NCBI GenBank assembly: GCA_020636155.1 | Contig: JACJYM010000004.1 | Location: forward strand, 62,001-126,000 | DNA from: Lewinellaceae bacterium | GTDB lineage: Bacteria; Bacteroidota; Bacteroidia; Chitinophagales; Saprospiraceae | Length of the DNA: 64,000 bases | Reading direction: 5' to 3' | In this document: in pieces, positions 63,901 through 64,000 of the stretch | Position numbering within the stretch: the stretch's first letter is position 1 | Layout of the letters: each line of letters starts with the position of its first letter | Program-made: the position numbers and the translations under genes | The notes under the pieces: model-generated | Seen by the model: the letters and a program-made list of their open reading frames with translations, nothing else | What the model was told of the DNA's origin: nothing | Database searches by the model: none

Positions 63901-64000
63901 AAATCAACCAAATCAAATTCGATTGGAAAATCTTCCTCTATGCTAATGGTTTGAGTACATAAATTTCCATCACCATCTTCGAAGGTTAATATATAAAATA
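60969..64000 (-). CDS. Giant SprB-like repeat adhesin with a gliding-motility C-terminal domain (5' end outside the window)
   Basis: An open frame runs from the right window edge to a stop at 60969, about 1,010 residues, with the N-terminus missing. An internal TTG at 63911 is not the true start, because the frame continues upstream as coding sequence. About eight SprB-type repeats are visible, each ending in a pattern like GxYxVTVTDxxGC (GDYTVTVSNLDGC, GDYSVTITDDHGC, GNYHVSVTDLAGC, GTYYIELTDQMGC, GTYQIIVYDDTQC, GDYTINVFDSDGC). The last approximately 95 residues, from FPNAFSPNGDGYND to YSGDITLIR, form a CHU_C/type B T9SS sorting domain. The protein is probably surface-exposed, and a SprF-like partner is expected. 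Confidence 0.93.
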   Translation of the reverse strand, partial: FYILTFEDGDGNLCTQTISIEEDFPIEFDLVDFGNPTCQDRDDGFIEIETGIGNYTIMWEPTFRITKKIEDLPPGDYTVTVSNLDGCSASATYTLSLDTLKVNYNVLDTASCKEAKDGTVQIFIEGGTPWSDGKYKLWIDGQPQGNHDSPIIIGAIKGGKHLIRVQDSLGCSAYVDSLCVPYREQFISVDLDVHNPLCFGDTSWVVGIVNTDHENKSVKYKFTYEGSDLLGAFGQNSMMFTSFERLDEGNYGINIEHVETGCQLDTSFMIVEPTLLELDEQMVKQPGCAGFDGIIEVDGKGGTEPYSILWEDNSTLGLRTNLDGGDYSVTITDDHGCIVTKSWHFEPGGDLNVNVVPTQAISCSGKMDGSLKAIYTGTADYHWEDDQGMDLGNTAEITNLGAGIYYVTVSIDGCEKDTFGILVDPESFTSMTSTNDPACVGDTNGSLSISLQGGAMPYDYKWYEEGNTSNVLSQSAVLPNIGAGNYHVSVTDLAGCVYETTLTLNNPPPVVAQVLNVNPTKCYNGNTGNALAMASGGSGPQADLYYFWSSGESGVNATMLEGGEQWMYAIVDNCPTDTVFFDVGEPEPLVIDLDASTIQQPDCGDNCNGLIFLQGKGGNPGVYLYEWINLGGNSPLQQNLCPGTYYIELTDQMGCKNTDSITLLKVDPIIAQIDENLTQDINCFSEDGGSIAVFATGGSPDSYQYFWTPNVSNAPVASNLQPGTYQIIVYDDTQCRDTVSYTLTAPIPVEAELSTPEVIQCYGYPTCIGVSSVSGGSGSGYTFTINNGIRYPIDSCVAIYAGDYTINVFDSDGCDYEQNLNIPQPEQIYINAGEDQEIKIGLSSEVMEVEVYSESPIDTLEWMPNEYLECIDADCFKAVSTPPASILYTIQVTDVNGCRASDEILIKVINDRQIDFPNAFSPNGDGYNDQLDINLGPEVVLLKNFSIFDRWGSLVFQRENFEPLGNDPLAWDGTSNGKNLEQGVYVYFISAVFIDGVEVNYSGDITLIR

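Noticed and set aside
63911..63911. The TTG at 63911 as the start of the SprB-like gene
   Set aside because: The frame stays open to the window edge with the same repeat-type sequence, so the true start lies outside the window.

Overview
The window looks like chromosome from an AT-rich member of the phylum Bacteroidota, most likely the Saprospiria. The evidence is direct. There are several proteins with type IX secretion system (T9SS) C-terminal sorting domains, a PorP/SprF-family outer-membrane protein, and a very long repeat protein ending in a gliding-motility-type (CHU_C-like) domain. There is also a bacillithiol synthesis enzyme (BshA), a bactofilin next to AtpZ, a DUF2480 protein, a GSCFA protein, and recurrent TAnnTTTG-type promoter -7 elements. 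No rRNA, tRNA, CRISPR array, prophage or insertion sequence could be recognised by eye.

Layout. 1-7.1 kb: the truncated start of an exported protein, a two-component system, metF, an SDR oxidoreductase, a spermidine-synthase-like methyltransferase, bshA and a MerR regulator with a degenerate cobalamin domain. 7.2-13 kb: secA, dnaX (with an A9 run at the gamma/tau boundary) and a Crp/Fnr regulator. 13.1-17.3 kb: a secreted Cys/Lys-rich protein, then a lipoprotein resembling the protease inhibitor emfourin, translationally coupled to a T9SS-secreted M4 metallopeptidase. 17.4-24.8 kb: a peroxiredoxin, a PagL-like protein overlapping hutH, and divergently a GH3/beta-lactamase fusion coupled to an FtsX-like permease. 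24.9-27.7 kb: a second Crp/Fnr regulator and two compositionally mosaic T9SS-tail genes, one of them apparently a gene remnant.

27.8-36.8 kb: a TauE/SafE transporter, an ABC exporter with a carbon-nitrogen hydrolase, the set bactofilin-AtpZ-small membrane protein-biotin carrier without the rest of the ATP synthase operon, a PorP-like protein, scpB, a DUF2480 protein and a TPR membrane protein. 37.2-45 kb: an EF-G paralog with altered GTPase-centre residues, then the rimP-nusA-infB cluster with structured leaders and a DUF2400 gene. 45-53.4 kb: an outer-membrane lipoprotein, a DUF819 protein, a polysaccharide deacetylase, thiL, DUF502 and TerC membrane proteins, kynurenine 3-monooxygenase and a nitroreductase. 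terC and the nitroreductase gene share a roughly 70-bp promoter/operator module. 53.9-64 kb: a T9SS-secreted reprolysin-like protease, a T9SS beta-propeller protein with a lipoprotein-like signal, a GSCFA protein and the 3' part of a giant SprB-like repeat protein.

The informational genes are ordinary for the phylum. The accessory content is dominated by surface and secreted proteins. The most interesting signals are the emfourin-like/M4 pair, the dnaX slippage site, the EF-G2-like factor and the repeated promoter module.
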